In this document: positions 33,451-41,820 of the stretch, in pieces | Layout: each line of letters begins with the position of its first letter | How positions within the stretch are numbered: position 1 is the stretch's first letter | Program-made: the position numbers and the translations under genes | The notes under the pieces: model-generated | Database searches by the model: none | What the model was told of the DNA's origin: nothing | What the model saw: only the letters and a program-made list of their open reading frames with translations | NCBI GenBank assembly: GCA_031285905.1 | Contig: JAITVH010000160.1 | Coordinates: 1-48,711, forward strand | Direction of reading: 5' to 3' | From: Prevotella sp. | Lineage (GTDB): Bacteria > Bacteroidota > Bacteroidia > Bacteroidales > Dysgonomonadaceae | DNA: 48,711 bases

Positions 33451-35895
33451 TTAAATGAATAAGTTAACATTCGCATTCTCAGCCCTGTCGAGGTATGCAG
33501 CCACTCCGCCGATTGTTATCCCGTCCATCAGTTCCTCTTTTTTGATACCCATTACATCCATTGACATAGAGCATGCGATAAATTCGACTCCATTGTCTTT
33601 CGCCTGTTGCATCAAGCTTTCGAGGCTCTCTATATTTTTGTTTTTCATTATCATGCGCATCATTTTACTTCCTATTCCTCCCATGTTCATTTTAGAGAGG
33701 CTTAGTTTTTTACTGCTGGAAGGCAGCATAAATCCGAACATTTTTCCCATAAAGTCTTTTTTTACTGAAGGCTTCTTCGCTTTCTTTATTACATTGAGTC
33801 CCCAGAATGTAAAGAAGATACTTACCTTCTTGCCTGATGCTGCTGCCCCATTTGCAATGACGAAGGAGGCCAGTGCCCTGTCCAGATCATCGCTGAATAC
33901 GATCAGTGTTTTGTTATCCCCGGTCGATTGTCTGTTTTCCTTTTGGTTAACAGCCTGTTTTTCTACTGTGGCAGTGATCACCCCTGCGGAGTTTTCCATA
34001 CCGATGACTTTAGCTCCTACCATCCGGCTCCATCCGTTCAGGTCTTCACCAAAAGCCTGATCGGTTACCTTTATTTCCAATCTGTCCCCGGTTTCTATTT
34101 CGTCATAGTTTTTCTTTAATTGTATGATCGGGCCGGGACATTGTAGCCCACAGGCATCTATTTTTATCGTTTTCATATTTTTTACTTCTCCTATTGTTCC
34201 ATCTTCTTTTATTTTTGCAGCACATGAGATCGGCAGTTGTTTGTTATCTTCAGTTGCACACGAGTAAGTCTTATATCCGCCCGAAAGGTTATATACATTG
34301 TTAAATCCCTGTTGCATCAGTATTCTGGATGCTGTATAGCCTCTAAGCCCTACGGCACAATAAGTAATTATCTTTTTATCTTTTGGTATTTCTGTAAGCC
34401 TGCTTCTTAACTCGTCAACAGGTATATTCACAGAACCGTCGATGTGTCCGAATTCATATTCTCCCTTTGTCCGCGCATCTATAATGAAGACCTTGTTTTT
34501 ATCTAACTTATCAAGCTCATGCCACTGAATGATATTCACCTTCTGTCTTAGAATATTATCTGCTACGAATCCGGCGATATTGACAGGATCTTTTGCTGAT
34601 GAATAGGGAGGAGCATAAGCATGTTCCATTTCTTGTAAATCATATATTGTTCCTCCCTTTTTAATTACCTCTGCAAACATCTCGATCCGTTTGTCTACAC
34701 CATCGAATCCTACGACCTGTGCCCCGAACAGTTTGCCATCAATAGGCGAAAAATTGATCTTTATGGACAGGGGCAGTGCATTGGGATAATAACCTGCGTG
34801 TGAACTGCCATGAGTGTACGATTCCAAATGAATAATACCTTCTTTGGTGAGAAGTTTTGACGATGTACCTGTAGCGGCTACTGTCAGATCAAAAACCTTG
34901 GCAATAGAAGTTCCTATTGTTCCGGCATATTTGTATTTATTACCTTCAACAATATTATCAGCCACTATACGCGCCTGCTTATTGGCCGGCCCGGCCAATG
35001 GAATTAATACATGCTTTCTGATAACCGGATTAAAGACTTCTATGGCATCACCGACTGCATAAATGTTATCGTCAGAAGTTCGCATGTATTCGTCAACCTT
35101 TATTCCACCCAGTGTTCCCAATTCAAGTCCCGCTTCTTTTGCCAGTTTTGTGTCAGGACGCACACCGATGCTTAATATCACCATGTCAGCATCGATTGCA
35201 CCGCTCTTTTCTAGGATAGCTTGAATGTTGGCATCATTCGTTTCAAATCCTGTAACACCTTCGTCCAAGTATAATGCAACACCTTTTTGTCTCAGATGCT
35301 GATGGACAATTGCAGCCATCGCATAATCAAGGGGGGCCATCACTTGATTGGCTTTCTCTACTACGCTGACTTTAACACCTGCCTCATGTAGGTTCTCTAC
35401 CATTTCCAAGCCTATGAATCCGCCTCCTATCACAATAGCTGTTTTGGGTTTATTAGCTTCCACGTACGCTTTTATCCTGTCCATATCAGGTACATTTCTC
35501 AGAGAAAAGATGCGTCTGTCATCGATCCCTTTTAATGGAGGTTTTATCGGTTCGGCCCCTGTTGATATAATTAGTTTATCATACGGCTCATTGTAAACAT
35601 TTCCTGTAACAAGGTCTTTTACCGATATCGTTCTTTTACCCTTATCTATGGCTGTTACTTCAGAGTTTATCCTTATATCAATATTAAACCGATTGATAAA
35701 TCCGTCTACCGTTTGAACAAAAAGCCTGTTTCTATCGGCAATCGCACCTCCTATATGATATGGTAGTCCACAATTGGCATACGAAACATACTCTCCTTTT
35801 TCAAATAAGATGATTTCAGCATTCTCATCTATTCTTCTCAATCTTGCCGCTGCTGTCGCCCCTCCGGCAACTCCGCCTATTATTAGTATTTTCAT
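33451..35895 (-). CDS. CoA-disulfide reductase-like fusion with rhodanese, TusA and DsrE domains
   Basis: 814 residues from the ATG at 35895. Domains in order: an FAD/NAD(P)H pyridine nucleotide-disulfide oxidoreductase (about 1-445; GGVAGGATAAARLRR, Cys42 in SYANCGLPY as in CoA-disulfide reductases); a rhodanese domain (about 455-545; active site TYCAVGLRGYTA); a TusA/SirA-like domain (about 575-645; CGLQCPGPI); and a DsrE-like domain (about 665-814; FTFWGLNVI, IACSMSMDVMG). Together these can take sulfur from low-molecular persulfides through successive Cys residues. It lies 55 nt downstream of marR in one transcript. Similar fusions are known in Bacteroidetes; the exact substrate is unknown. 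Confidence 0.93.
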   Translation of the reverse strand: MKILIIGGVAGGATAAARLRRIDENAEIILFEKGEYVSYANCGLPYHIGGAIADRNRLFVQTVDGFINRFNIDIRINSEVTAIDKGKRTISVKDLVTGNVYNEPYDKLIISTGAEPIKPPLKGIDDRRIFSLRNVPDMDRIKAYVEANKPKTAIVIGGGFIGLEMVENLHEAGVKVSVVEKANQVMAPLDYAMAAIVHQHLRQKGVALYLDEGVTGFETNDANIQAILEKSGAIDADMVILSIGVRPDTKLAKEAGLELGTLGGIKVDEYMRTSDDNIYAVGDAIEVFNPVIRKHVLIPLAGPANKQARIVADNIVEGNKYKYAGTIGTSIAKVFDLTVAATGTSSKLLTKEGIIHLESYTHGSSHAGYYPNALPLSIKINFSPIDGKLFGAQVVGFDGVDKRIEMFAEVIKKGGTIYDLQEMEHAYAPPYSSAKDPVNIAGFVADNILRQKVNIIQWHELDKLDKNKVFIIDARTKGEYEFGHIDGSVNIPVDELRSRLTEIPKDKKIITYCAVGLRGYTASRILMQQGFNNVYNLSGGYKTYSCATEDNKQLPISCAAKIKEDGTIGEVKNMKTIKIDACGLQCPGPIIQLKKNYDEIETGDRLEIKVTDQAFGEDLNGWSRMVGAKVIGMENSAGVITATVEKQAVNQKENRQSTGDNKTLIVFSDDLDRALASFVIANGAAASGKKVSIFFTFWGLNVIKKAKKPSVKKDFMGKMFGFMLPSSSKKLSLSKMNMGGIGSKMMRMIMKNKNIESLESLMQQAKDNGVEFIACSMSMDVMGIKKEELMDGITIGGVAAYLDRAENANVNLFI

Positions 35896-35950
35896 ATATT
35901 TATTAGTATGTATTTTTGTTATTAGCAACGAATTGTCAAAAAATATTAGG

Positions 35951-36310
35951 TTATCCTAATATCTTTATTACTTGTTCTTTTAGTTCGGATAAGTCCATTC
36001 CTTTTTCCTGCATTTCTTTTGTTTTCTGTTTCCCGTCTTTTGTCAGGGTAAAGATCATTTGACGTTTATCCTTTTCTCCTACTTCACGTGTGATATATCC
36101 TTTTATTTCCACCGTATTTATAACGCGAGATACACGCGAATTAGATAAGCCTATAAAATCGCAAAGCTCGTTGGCAGACTTAGGTTTCCCATCTTTGAGG
36201 CAACAGAGTAACATGCCTTCATTAATGGTAATTCCATTTTTTTCGGCAAACTCCCTCTCAAAATTGTACAGTGCTTTATATATATCCTTTAATTGGCAAA
36301 TTGGTTCCAT
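35951..36310 (-). CDS. MarR-family transcriptional regulator
   Basis: 119 residues, winged-helix dimeric regulator. The central LCDFIGLSNSRVSRVINTVE is the recognition helix region and REVGEKDKRQMIFTLTKDGK is the wing (usual DxRxxxxxLTxxG form). Cys residues at positions 5, 35 and 36 (QLxD-adjacent and LLCCLKDG) and Cys50 could sense thiol-reactive species; this is inference. The promoter and nested palindromes at 36319-36376 lie 8-66 nt upstream, so it probably controls itself and the sulfur operon downstream. Confidence 0.92.
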   Translation of the reverse strand: MEPICQLKDIYKALYNFEREFAEKNGITINEGMLLCCLKDGKPKSANELCDFIGLSNSRVSRVINTVEIKGYITREVGEKDKRQMIFTLTKDGKQKTKEMQEKGMDLSELKEQVIKILG

Positions 36311-36318
36311 AAATCAAT

Positions 36319-36376
36319 TTATTTGCTAGTGAAAACTTTTACAAAAGTAAAAAGTTTATTTTATACTAGCAAATAA
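36319..36376 (-). promoter_or_regulatory. Promoter with two nested palindromic operators (marR)
   Basis: Outer arms TTATTTGCTAGT (36319-36330) and ACTAGCAAATAA (36365-36376) are a perfect 12-bp inverted repeat. Inside lies the palindrome ACTTTTACAAAAGT (36335-36348). On the minus strand TACTTTTG (36342-36349) is a -7 box and TTTG (36370-36373) is the matching -33 element with a 20-nt spacer; each falls inside one of the palindromes. Repression by a dimer is the obvious reading. Confidence 0.8.
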
Positions 36377-36518
36377 TTTTCTGCTTTTCTTTTCAACTGC
36401 ACATATATGCCTTATTAAAAGAGACTTATATTAATCTTTTTTTTCATAAAAAGCCTATTTTGAGTACTCATACCATAAGGATTTTCTTAATTTTATTTTT
36501 CCTTTGAAAATATTATAA

Positions 36519-36526
36519 TATATTTG
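36519..36526 (+). promoter_or_regulatory. Putative -7 promoter box of the M48-like gene
   Basis: TATATTTG fits TAnnTTTG and lies 107 nt upstream of the ATG at 36634, implying a leader of about 100 nt. I see nothing else in 36377-36518. Confidence 0.45.
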
Positions 36527-36633
36527 CTTTCCGAAGCAATGAAAATGCGGGAAAAATAGAGTTACTATAATAAAACTAAGAACCTAAATTACAAACTACT
36601 AGAAATTAAAGAATCGATAAACATTTTACGACT

Positions 36634-37437
36634 ATGACTAAGAAATTATTTTTAGCTGCAGCAATGATTGCTGTTATGTTCGCGTTCGCTATCCCTGCAA
36701 ACGCTCAGTTTGGAAAAGCGTTAAAAAACGCTACAAAATCAGCGACTAAAGCTGTTGGTGATGTTGCCGGGGACATGGCCTCAGACATGGTAGCAAATAA
36801 AGTATCTGTGAAAATCGTTGAATTTATGGACAATAATAATACTGTTGCCCAGGAAGATAGCGAATACTACACAAGGTTAGCCGGATTGGTAGCTGACAAC
36901 TATGTAACAGTAGATGGTTTGAGCATCAACTACAAAGTATATGAAAATCCTGAGGCTAATATTATAGCAACTTCGGACGGAAGTATCCGTATCTACTCAG
37001 GTATGATGGATATGCTTTCTGATGAAGAATTGCTGGCTGTTGTCTCTACTCAGATAGGACACATCGCTAATAAGGATGTACGCAACAACCTGCTTAAAGT
37101 AGCTTCGGAAGATAACGCTACTAAAGCATCTTCTGCTCAGTTGGAAAAACTACTTTCTTTCTCGGGCGACAAAATGGGAACTGTTATAAACGAATTACTT
37201 CAGGTTCCTTATACTGATGATCAGAATAAGGCTGCTGACAGTTATGCATACGATCTATTGAAAAAGAACGGTACAGATACTGATGCTTTGGTATCTGCTT
37301 TGACAAAATTTGCCGAACTGGAAGCTGCTGATCAAGCTGCAACTGAAGATGAAGAAGGCGAAATAAGCACTGCTGCTAAATACATTGGTGTGAGTGCAAA
37401 CAATTCACTTCGTGCGTCTCTTATCTCTTCTAAATAA
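36634..37437 (+). CDS. Secreted M48-type metallopeptidase homologue, probably inactive
   Basis: 267 residues with a signal peptide (MTKKLFLAAAMIAVMFAFAI, cleavage at ANAQ near 24). After an Ala/Lys-rich region, LSDEELLAVVSTQIGHIANK (about 128-147) lines up with the M48 metal motif ELxAVxxHEIGH; Thr139-Gln140 replace His-Glu, so only His143 remains. The second metal region (NKAADSYAYDLLKKNG) has Ala where the third ligand Glu usually lies. It is therefore a likely pseudoenzyme, perhaps a chaperone or inhibitor. A long leader and a strong terminator frame it as a single-gene unit. Confidence 0.75.
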   Translation: MTKKLFLAAAMIAVMFAFAIPANAQFGKALKNATKSATKAVGDVAGDMASDMVANKVSVKIVEFMDNNNTVAQEDSEYYTRLAGLVADNYVTVDGLSINYKVYENPEANIIATSDGSIRIYSGMMDMLSDEELLAVVSTQIGHIANKDVRNNLLKVASEDNATKASSAQLEKLLSFSGDKMGTVINELLQVPYTDDQNKAADSYAYDLLKKNGTDTDALVSALTKFAELEAADQAATEDEEGEISTAAKYIGVSANNSLRASLISSK

Positions 37438-37457
37438 TACAGAGTAAAATAGAATAT

Positions 37458-37493
37458 AAACGGGGTTTGGCATTTTGTCAAACCCCGTTTTTT
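37458..37493 (+). terminator. Rho-independent terminator
   Basis: AAACGGGGTTTG and CAAACCCCGTTT form a perfect 12-bp stem with a 9-nt loop, followed by a T-run. It ends the M48-like gene. Confidence 0.92.
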
Positions 37494-37548
37494 ATAAATA
37501 TAGAAAGTATCTATATTTCATTAGCAGTATTGTTAAACAATATTATAT

Positions 37549-37556
37549 TAGCTTTG
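37549..37556 (+). promoter_or_regulatory. Putative -7 promoter box
   Basis: TAGCTTTG fits TAnnTTTG, with TTG at 37530-37532 (16-nt spacer), 31 nt upstream of the ATG at 37588. Confidence 0.5.
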
Positions 37557-37587
37557 TTCTACTGATAAACCCGATTGATCAAATTTT

Positions 37588-38487
37588 ATGATAAACTTCA
37601 AACAAATTACCCTATCTGATAAAAAAGATATAGATGCTTGTTTTGCGGGCAATATATACCGTGCCTGCGATTTTTGTTTTGCTAACCTGTATTCATGGAA
37701 TGCCAGGTTTAAGACAGTATTCTCAATAGAACACCGCACTATTTTTCTCCGCTTCCAAGACTCGGACGGACAATTCTACTATATGATGCCCATAGGTAAA
37801 ATGCCGCTGAAAGATGCCTTTGACCTTATAATCAAAGATGCAGAGGAAAACAGGATTCCTTTCCAGATGAAGGGTATATCTATAAAAATGTGGGAAAATA
37901 TACAGCAGGAACTTCCCGGCAAATTCCGTTATCTGCCTGACAGGAATAATGATGAGTATATCTACCTGTCAGAGAAACTAATAAAGCTTTCGGGTAAAAA
38001 ACTGCAAAGCAAACGTAACCATATCAATCGCTTCAAAGCAGATAATCCCGATTGGGTGTATTTCCCGCTAACATCAGGAGAAGAACTCAGAGAATGCGCC
38101 GATATGCTGGATGAATGGGAAGAAGTGAATATCTCCAAAACTGACTTTTCCCAGCGGTATGATTATATAGCGACAAAAATAATGCTCGAACACTTCGATT
38201 ATCTCCAACTCAAGGGAGGTGCAATCAGGGTTAACGGAAGAATTGTAGCTTTCACCATTGGCGAACCATTAACAGAAGATTCATTTGTAGTGCATGTGGA
38301 AAAAGCATTTGGCGGAATCAATGGAGCTTATACGATGATTAACCAGCAGTTTATTGAACATGAGGCTTCTGCCTTTACTTACATTAATAGGGAAGAAGAT
38401 ATGGGAAAAAACAATTTGCGTAAGGCCAAAATGTCATACTACCCCGATATATTGTTAGAAGAGGGTATATTAATACCAATGAAATAA
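37588..38487 (+). CDS. DUF2156 (phosphatidylglycerol lysyltransferase-like) protein
   Basis: 299 residues, soluble. It has the double-GNAT arrangement of DUF2156: CDFCFANLYSWNARFKTVFS in the first part, then KLSGKKLQSKRNHINRF, LKGGAIRVNGRIVAFTIGEP, GINGAYTMINQQFIEHE and EEDMGKNNLRKAKMSYYPD. Relatives in Firmicutes transfer amino acids to lipids when fused to a membrane domain; the free-standing Bacteroidetes form is uncharacterised. The GNAT gene starts 11 nt downstream, so both probably share one transcript. Confidence 0.9.
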   Translation: MINFKQITLSDKKDIDACFAGNIYRACDFCFANLYSWNARFKTVFSIEHRTIFLRFQDSDGQFYYMMPIGKMPLKDAFDLIIKDAEENRIPFQMKGISIKMWENIQQELPGKFRYLPDRNNDEYIYLSEKLIKLSGKKLQSKRNHINRFKADNPDWVYFPLTSGEELRECADMLDEWEEVNISKTDFSQRYDYIATKIMLEHFDYLQLKGGAIRVNGRIVAFTIGEPLTEDSFVVHVEKAFGGINGAYTMINQQFIEHEASAFTYINREEDMGKNNLRKAKMSYYPDILLEEGILIPMK

Positions 38488-38498
38488 AAGAATAGAGT

Positions 38499-39371
38499 AT
38501 GATAAAATTTGCAACCGATCAGACAGCTCCGCTAGTCAGGGAAATGTGGAAGACCTGTTTTGGCGATTCGGATAAGTTTCTGGATATATTATCCAAGTAT
38601 AAGTACAGAAACGAAAATACGCTGATATACTTTGACGGGGACGAAGCTGTTGCTTCATTACAAATGTTTCCATATTCAATCACATTCTACAATCAGCTGA
38701 TTCCTTTTGCTTACCTTGCAGGGCTTTGTACACTGCCCGAACATAGGAAAAAAGGTTATATGGCACAATTGATTGGTAAGGCACACGAGATTATTGCCGA
38801 ACGTGGCATCCTATTGAGCATCCTCATTCCGGCAGAAGACTGGTTGTATGGCTTCTATGAAAAATATGGATACACACAGGTTTTCGAAAAGGATGAAGAG
38901 CTGATCCCTCTTAAAGACATCTTAGATGAATTCCCTGACGAGGAAGAGGCCTATCGTACTTTTGATTTAATATTCAGATACAAGGATTTTTGCATACAGA
39001 AGACAGAAGACGATTTTCGGGCAATCGTTGAAGATTACAAAGAAGATGGCTATCCTCCCAAGTCGAATTTGTCAGGTATGGCCTGCGCAATCAATACATG
39101 GGAATTATTGAAACTGTATGCTGCCGAAAGCCTATCCAAGACTTTTAGCATAAAGGTTTATGATAATTTTTCGGATAATAATATAATATATTTGGTCGAT
39201 AAAGGAGAAGTCGATTTAATCCTGAAACCGGAGACTAAACCTGATATCGAGATCCGGGAATCATTATTATGCCGTTTGTTGTTTGGCTATAAAACAAATG
39301 AAGTAGAAAACGGCAAATATTCAGCTTGGTTTGAAGAACACCATCCTGTAATGAATTTAATGTTAGAATAA
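38499..39371 (+). CDS. GNAT-family N-acetyltransferase
   Basis: 290 residues. The acetyl-CoA binding region is AYLAGLCTLPEHRKKGYMAQ (R/Q-x-x-G-x-G/A-like loop, here RKKGYM) at about residues 72-91, with the C-terminal extension typical of the Eis-like double fold (about 150-290). The substrate is unknown. It follows the DUF2156 gene by 11 nt; two acyltransferase folds in one operon suggest successive modification steps, which I cannot confirm. Confidence 0.85.
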   Translation: MIKFATDQTAPLVREMWKTCFGDSDKFLDILSKYKYRNENTLIYFDGDEAVASLQMFPYSITFYNQLIPFAYLAGLCTLPEHRKKGYMAQLIGKAHEIIAERGILLSILIPAEDWLYGFYEKYGYTQVFEKDEELIPLKDILDEFPDEEEAYRTFDLIFRYKDFCIQKTEDDFRAIVEDYKEDGYPPKSNLSGMACAINTWELLKLYAAESLSKTFSIKVYDNFSDNNIIYLVDKGEVDLILKPETKPDIEIRESLLCRLLFGYKTNEVENGKYSAWFEEHHPVMNLMLE

Positions 39372-39455
39372 GAAAAAAACATAATCGGATGAGCTTAGCC
39401 CTACTAAACGGCCTAATTATCGGGGAAATCAATTATCTTTGGCAATTAATGAATA

Positions 39456-39463
39456 TACATTTG
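39456..39463 (+). promoter_or_regulatory. Putative -7 promoter box of cdaA
   Basis: TACATTTG fits TAnnTTTG but ends only 7 nt before the ATG at 39471, which would make the transcript essentially leaderless if it is used. Confidence 0.4.
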
Positions 39464-39470
39464 CATATTT

Positions 39471-40253
39471 ATGTTGCCGGAATTTAAGATAATAGATTTA
39501 ATAGATATACTGTTGGTAGCAACAGTGATGTATCAGTTATATCGTATTGTTTCCAAATCGGGTACCGGCGTAATCTTCAATGGTGTTTTAGCATTTATTA
39601 TCCTATGGGTTCTTATTTCGCAGGTTTTCGAGATGAAGCTTATGGGAGCTATCCTCGATTTACTCTATCAGGTCGGGATCTTTGTGCTCATTATTCTATT
39701 TCAGGATGAGATTAGAAAGTTCCTCATCACCCTGGGCTCTAATCGTACATTCAAGTTCATAGCCAGGCTCTTCCGGTCTAAAGATACTTCCGGTGATTTA
39801 AAAGACGGGGTTATTACCTCTCTGGTGTTGGCCTGCATGAATATGGCGAGGGCTCATACGGGCGCTCTTATTGTGATAGAACAGGAAATGAAATTAGGAC
39901 ATATCATTGAAACGGGGGAAACATTGAATGCGGATATAAGCACACGCATTATAGAGAATATCTTCTTTAAAAACTCACCTCTCCATGATGGAGCAATGAT
40001 CATCAGGGGTAATAAGATAATAGCGGCAGGATGCATTCTTCCCGTATCCCAGAATCAGGATATCCCAAAATTTCTGGGATTGAGACACAGAGCCGCTTTA
40101 GGTATTTCGCAGGAGACAGATGCACAGGTGGTCGTGGTGTCTGAGGAGAGAGGTAAGATCTCATTTGTAAGCAAAGGGAATATAGAAACCGACATTACTC
40201 CCGAGAGATTGCAGGAATGTCTGGTAAAGTCGATGCGGAAAGGGAATAGATAG
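39471..40253 (+). CDS. cdaA: Membrane diadenylate cyclase (c-di-AMP synthase)
   Basis: 260 residues. Three membrane helices (about 10-80) with the family start MLPEFKIIDLIDILLVATVM and FQDEIRKFL are followed by a DisA_N/DAC domain with NSPLHDGAMIIRGNKI (DGA motif) and LGLRHRAALGISQETDA (RHR motif). It makes the second messenger c-di-AMP, which controls potassium transport in other bacteria; kup lies 3.5 kb downstream. No cdaR/YbbR partner is adjacent. The ATG is fixed by family alignment of the first helix. Confidence 0.95.
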   Translation: MLPEFKIIDLIDILLVATVMYQLYRIVSKSGTGVIFNGVLAFIILWVLISQVFEMKLMGAILDLLYQVGIFVLIILFQDEIRKFLITLGSNRTFKFIARLFRSKDTSGDLKDGVITSLVLACMNMARAHTGALIVIEQEMKLGHIIETGETLNADISTRIIENIFFKNSPLHDGAMIIRGNKIIAAGCILPVSQNQDIPKFLGLRHRAALGISQETDAQVVVVSEERGKISFVSKGNIETDITPERLQECLVKSMRKGNR

Positions 40254-40256
40254 ACT

Positions 40257-41507
40257 CTAATACTCTATCGTAAACAGCTTATTATCACTTTCTATAGCTG
40301 CTAGTTCATCAAAGTATTCTATATATTTTTCCAGGGTTTCGGTATGTATCGGTATAATATTCTTAGGTTTAAGAGTATCTATGTAATCTTTGATAATAGA
40401 GATATTAGCATGCCTGGCTGTAGTAAATTCAGTCACATTTCCATTGAAATAACTCAATAATCTGGAAGTCTCTTCCTCCGTTTTATAGCGTTCCCAGTTC
40501 AGATATAACAAGTGAGCGTTATCCTTCTTAAATTCTTTGACAATATCATAGTTTATAGTATCCCGTATAAGGATCACCATATCTGTTCCCTGCGATAAAG
40601 CTTCGGGGCTAAGCCTGTATTTTGCATAAGGGTAAAAGAGATGCGGTTTCTCTTTTATTATTTCTTCGGGAAGCGATTTCGGCAGAAACAGTTTGATCCC
40701 TTCATATGTAAAAGGATTGGGTATGCTTTTAGGTGAATTCTTTAAGATATGGGCAGTAAACATATCCACAACAAGTGTTTTTTCTGCCAGACGCGTAGCC
40801 TCATATAAACTCCTTATTCGTGAGATATTGGCTGCTGATTGCAGAATGAACACATTTCCCTCATTTGTTTTTATGATATTCTCGGCTTTCTCTCTGAAAT
40901 CTTCTTCTGACTCACTCAAGGAGTTCCCCTCATAGAGATCTACTCCCTCGATTATAAGCCTATCTATATCTTGTAATTTGAGGTTCTTCTGAAAAATCTG
41001 TGCATATTTTCCGGCAAAACCATGTGCCCTGAAATCGCCTGTATAGAATATCTTCTCCCCGTTCCACTCTATCAGGAATGCATAAGCATCAAAGGCTGAA
41101 TGTTCAATTATAAAAGGGGTTATTGTTAAGTCCTTTATAGTAACAGGTTCCTGGCTAGAGATAAAACGAATAGGATTTGATATTCTAGCCCGATCTGTAA
41201 AGTCCTGCATCAGTGACCATACATTATAAGCATATCGGCCCATATAGATGGGAGTAGAAGATTCTAACTTCTCTATCAGTCCAAGTTGTTCCCCATGTAT
41301 ATGGGATATGAAAAGAGCGTCTATCTTTTTCTTATCCAATCCTGAAAAGTCTATAAGCAGATTATCGGATATGCCTGATCTTTTCTTTTTCTTCTTGATA
41401 TCCGGCAGATCATCTCCTATATCGAAGATAATCCGTGCGCTGGGGGTAGATATTTCCAAACAAGTACCGCCAATTTTAGAGGAGCCCTTGTGGATAGTTA
41501 GTTCCAT
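40257..41507 (-). CDS. Metallo-beta-lactamase-fold protein, RNase J-like, altered metal site
   Basis: 416 residues, cytosolic. The overall pattern follows RNase J/beta-CASP proteins: ISHIHGEQLG (69-76), FIIEHSAFDAYAFLIEW, IFYTGDFRAHG, and IPIHTET near the C-terminus. The zinc motif HxHxDH is HIHGEQ here (His69, His71, Glu73, Gln74), so the second metal ligands Asp-His are replaced. DHSAxD is EHSAFD. Catalysis may be weak, altered or lost. It converges on cdaA with 3 nt between stops. Confidence 0.85.
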   Translation of the reverse strand: MELTIHKGSSKIGGTCLEISTPSARIIFDIGDDLPDIKKKKKRSGISDNLLIDFSGLDKKKIDALFISHIHGEQLGLIEKLESSTPIYMGRYAYNVWSLMQDFTDRARISNPIRFISSQEPVTIKDLTITPFIIEHSAFDAYAFLIEWNGEKIFYTGDFRAHGFAGKYAQIFQKNLKLQDIDRLIIEGVDLYEGNSLSESEEDFREKAENIIKTNEGNVFILQSAANISRIRSLYEATRLAEKTLVVDMFTAHILKNSPKSIPNPFTYEGIKLFLPKSLPEEIIKEKPHLFYPYAKYRLSPEALSQGTDMVILIRDTINYDIVKEFKKDNAHLLYLNWERYKTEEETSRLLSYFNGNVTEFTTARHANISIIKDYIDTLKPKNIIPIHTETLEKYIEYFDELAAIESDNKLFTIEY

Positions 41508-41706
41508 AAGTGGTTTGTGATAGTCCGTTTTATATTATTTTGTCAGTTCGTTATTTGTAATAATAGCTTTTAAATTATGTGTCAACAATTATTGTGTAAC
41601 CAATCAGCGTATTCATATTTTGCTCTAAAGTACAAAAAAAGAATTAGATTTTAACTAAATATTGTATAAATCATTTCCCTGTTATAATCATTTCATAATG
41701 GCAGTC

Positions 41707-41817
41707 TCATTGATGTATATGATAAAGGCTTGAATCCCATTTTTCATATACTGGTTTCCCATCCTCAGTTGCTGCAAGGCTGACGGATGATACGCCCAAT
41801 ATCTTTGCTTCGTTCAT
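41707..41817 (-). CDS. Possible 36-residue microprotein
   Basis: ATG at 41817 lies 3 nt after the stop of the gene at 41821, with GGTGAG nearby as a ribosome-binding site. It reads MNEAKILGVSSVSLAATEDG and ends SLYHIHQ. Length and composition are compatible with a coupled small gene, but there is no family match I can name. The rest of 41508-41820 shows nothing else. Confidence 0.3.
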   Translation of the reverse strand: MNEAKILGVSSVSLAATEDGKPVYEKWDSSLYHIHQ

Positions 41818-41820
41818 GTA

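Noticed and set aside
33455..34060. 201-codon plus-strand frame
   Set aside because: It lies wholly inside the strong sulfur-fusion gene on the other strand and shows no domain; it is a shadow frame.
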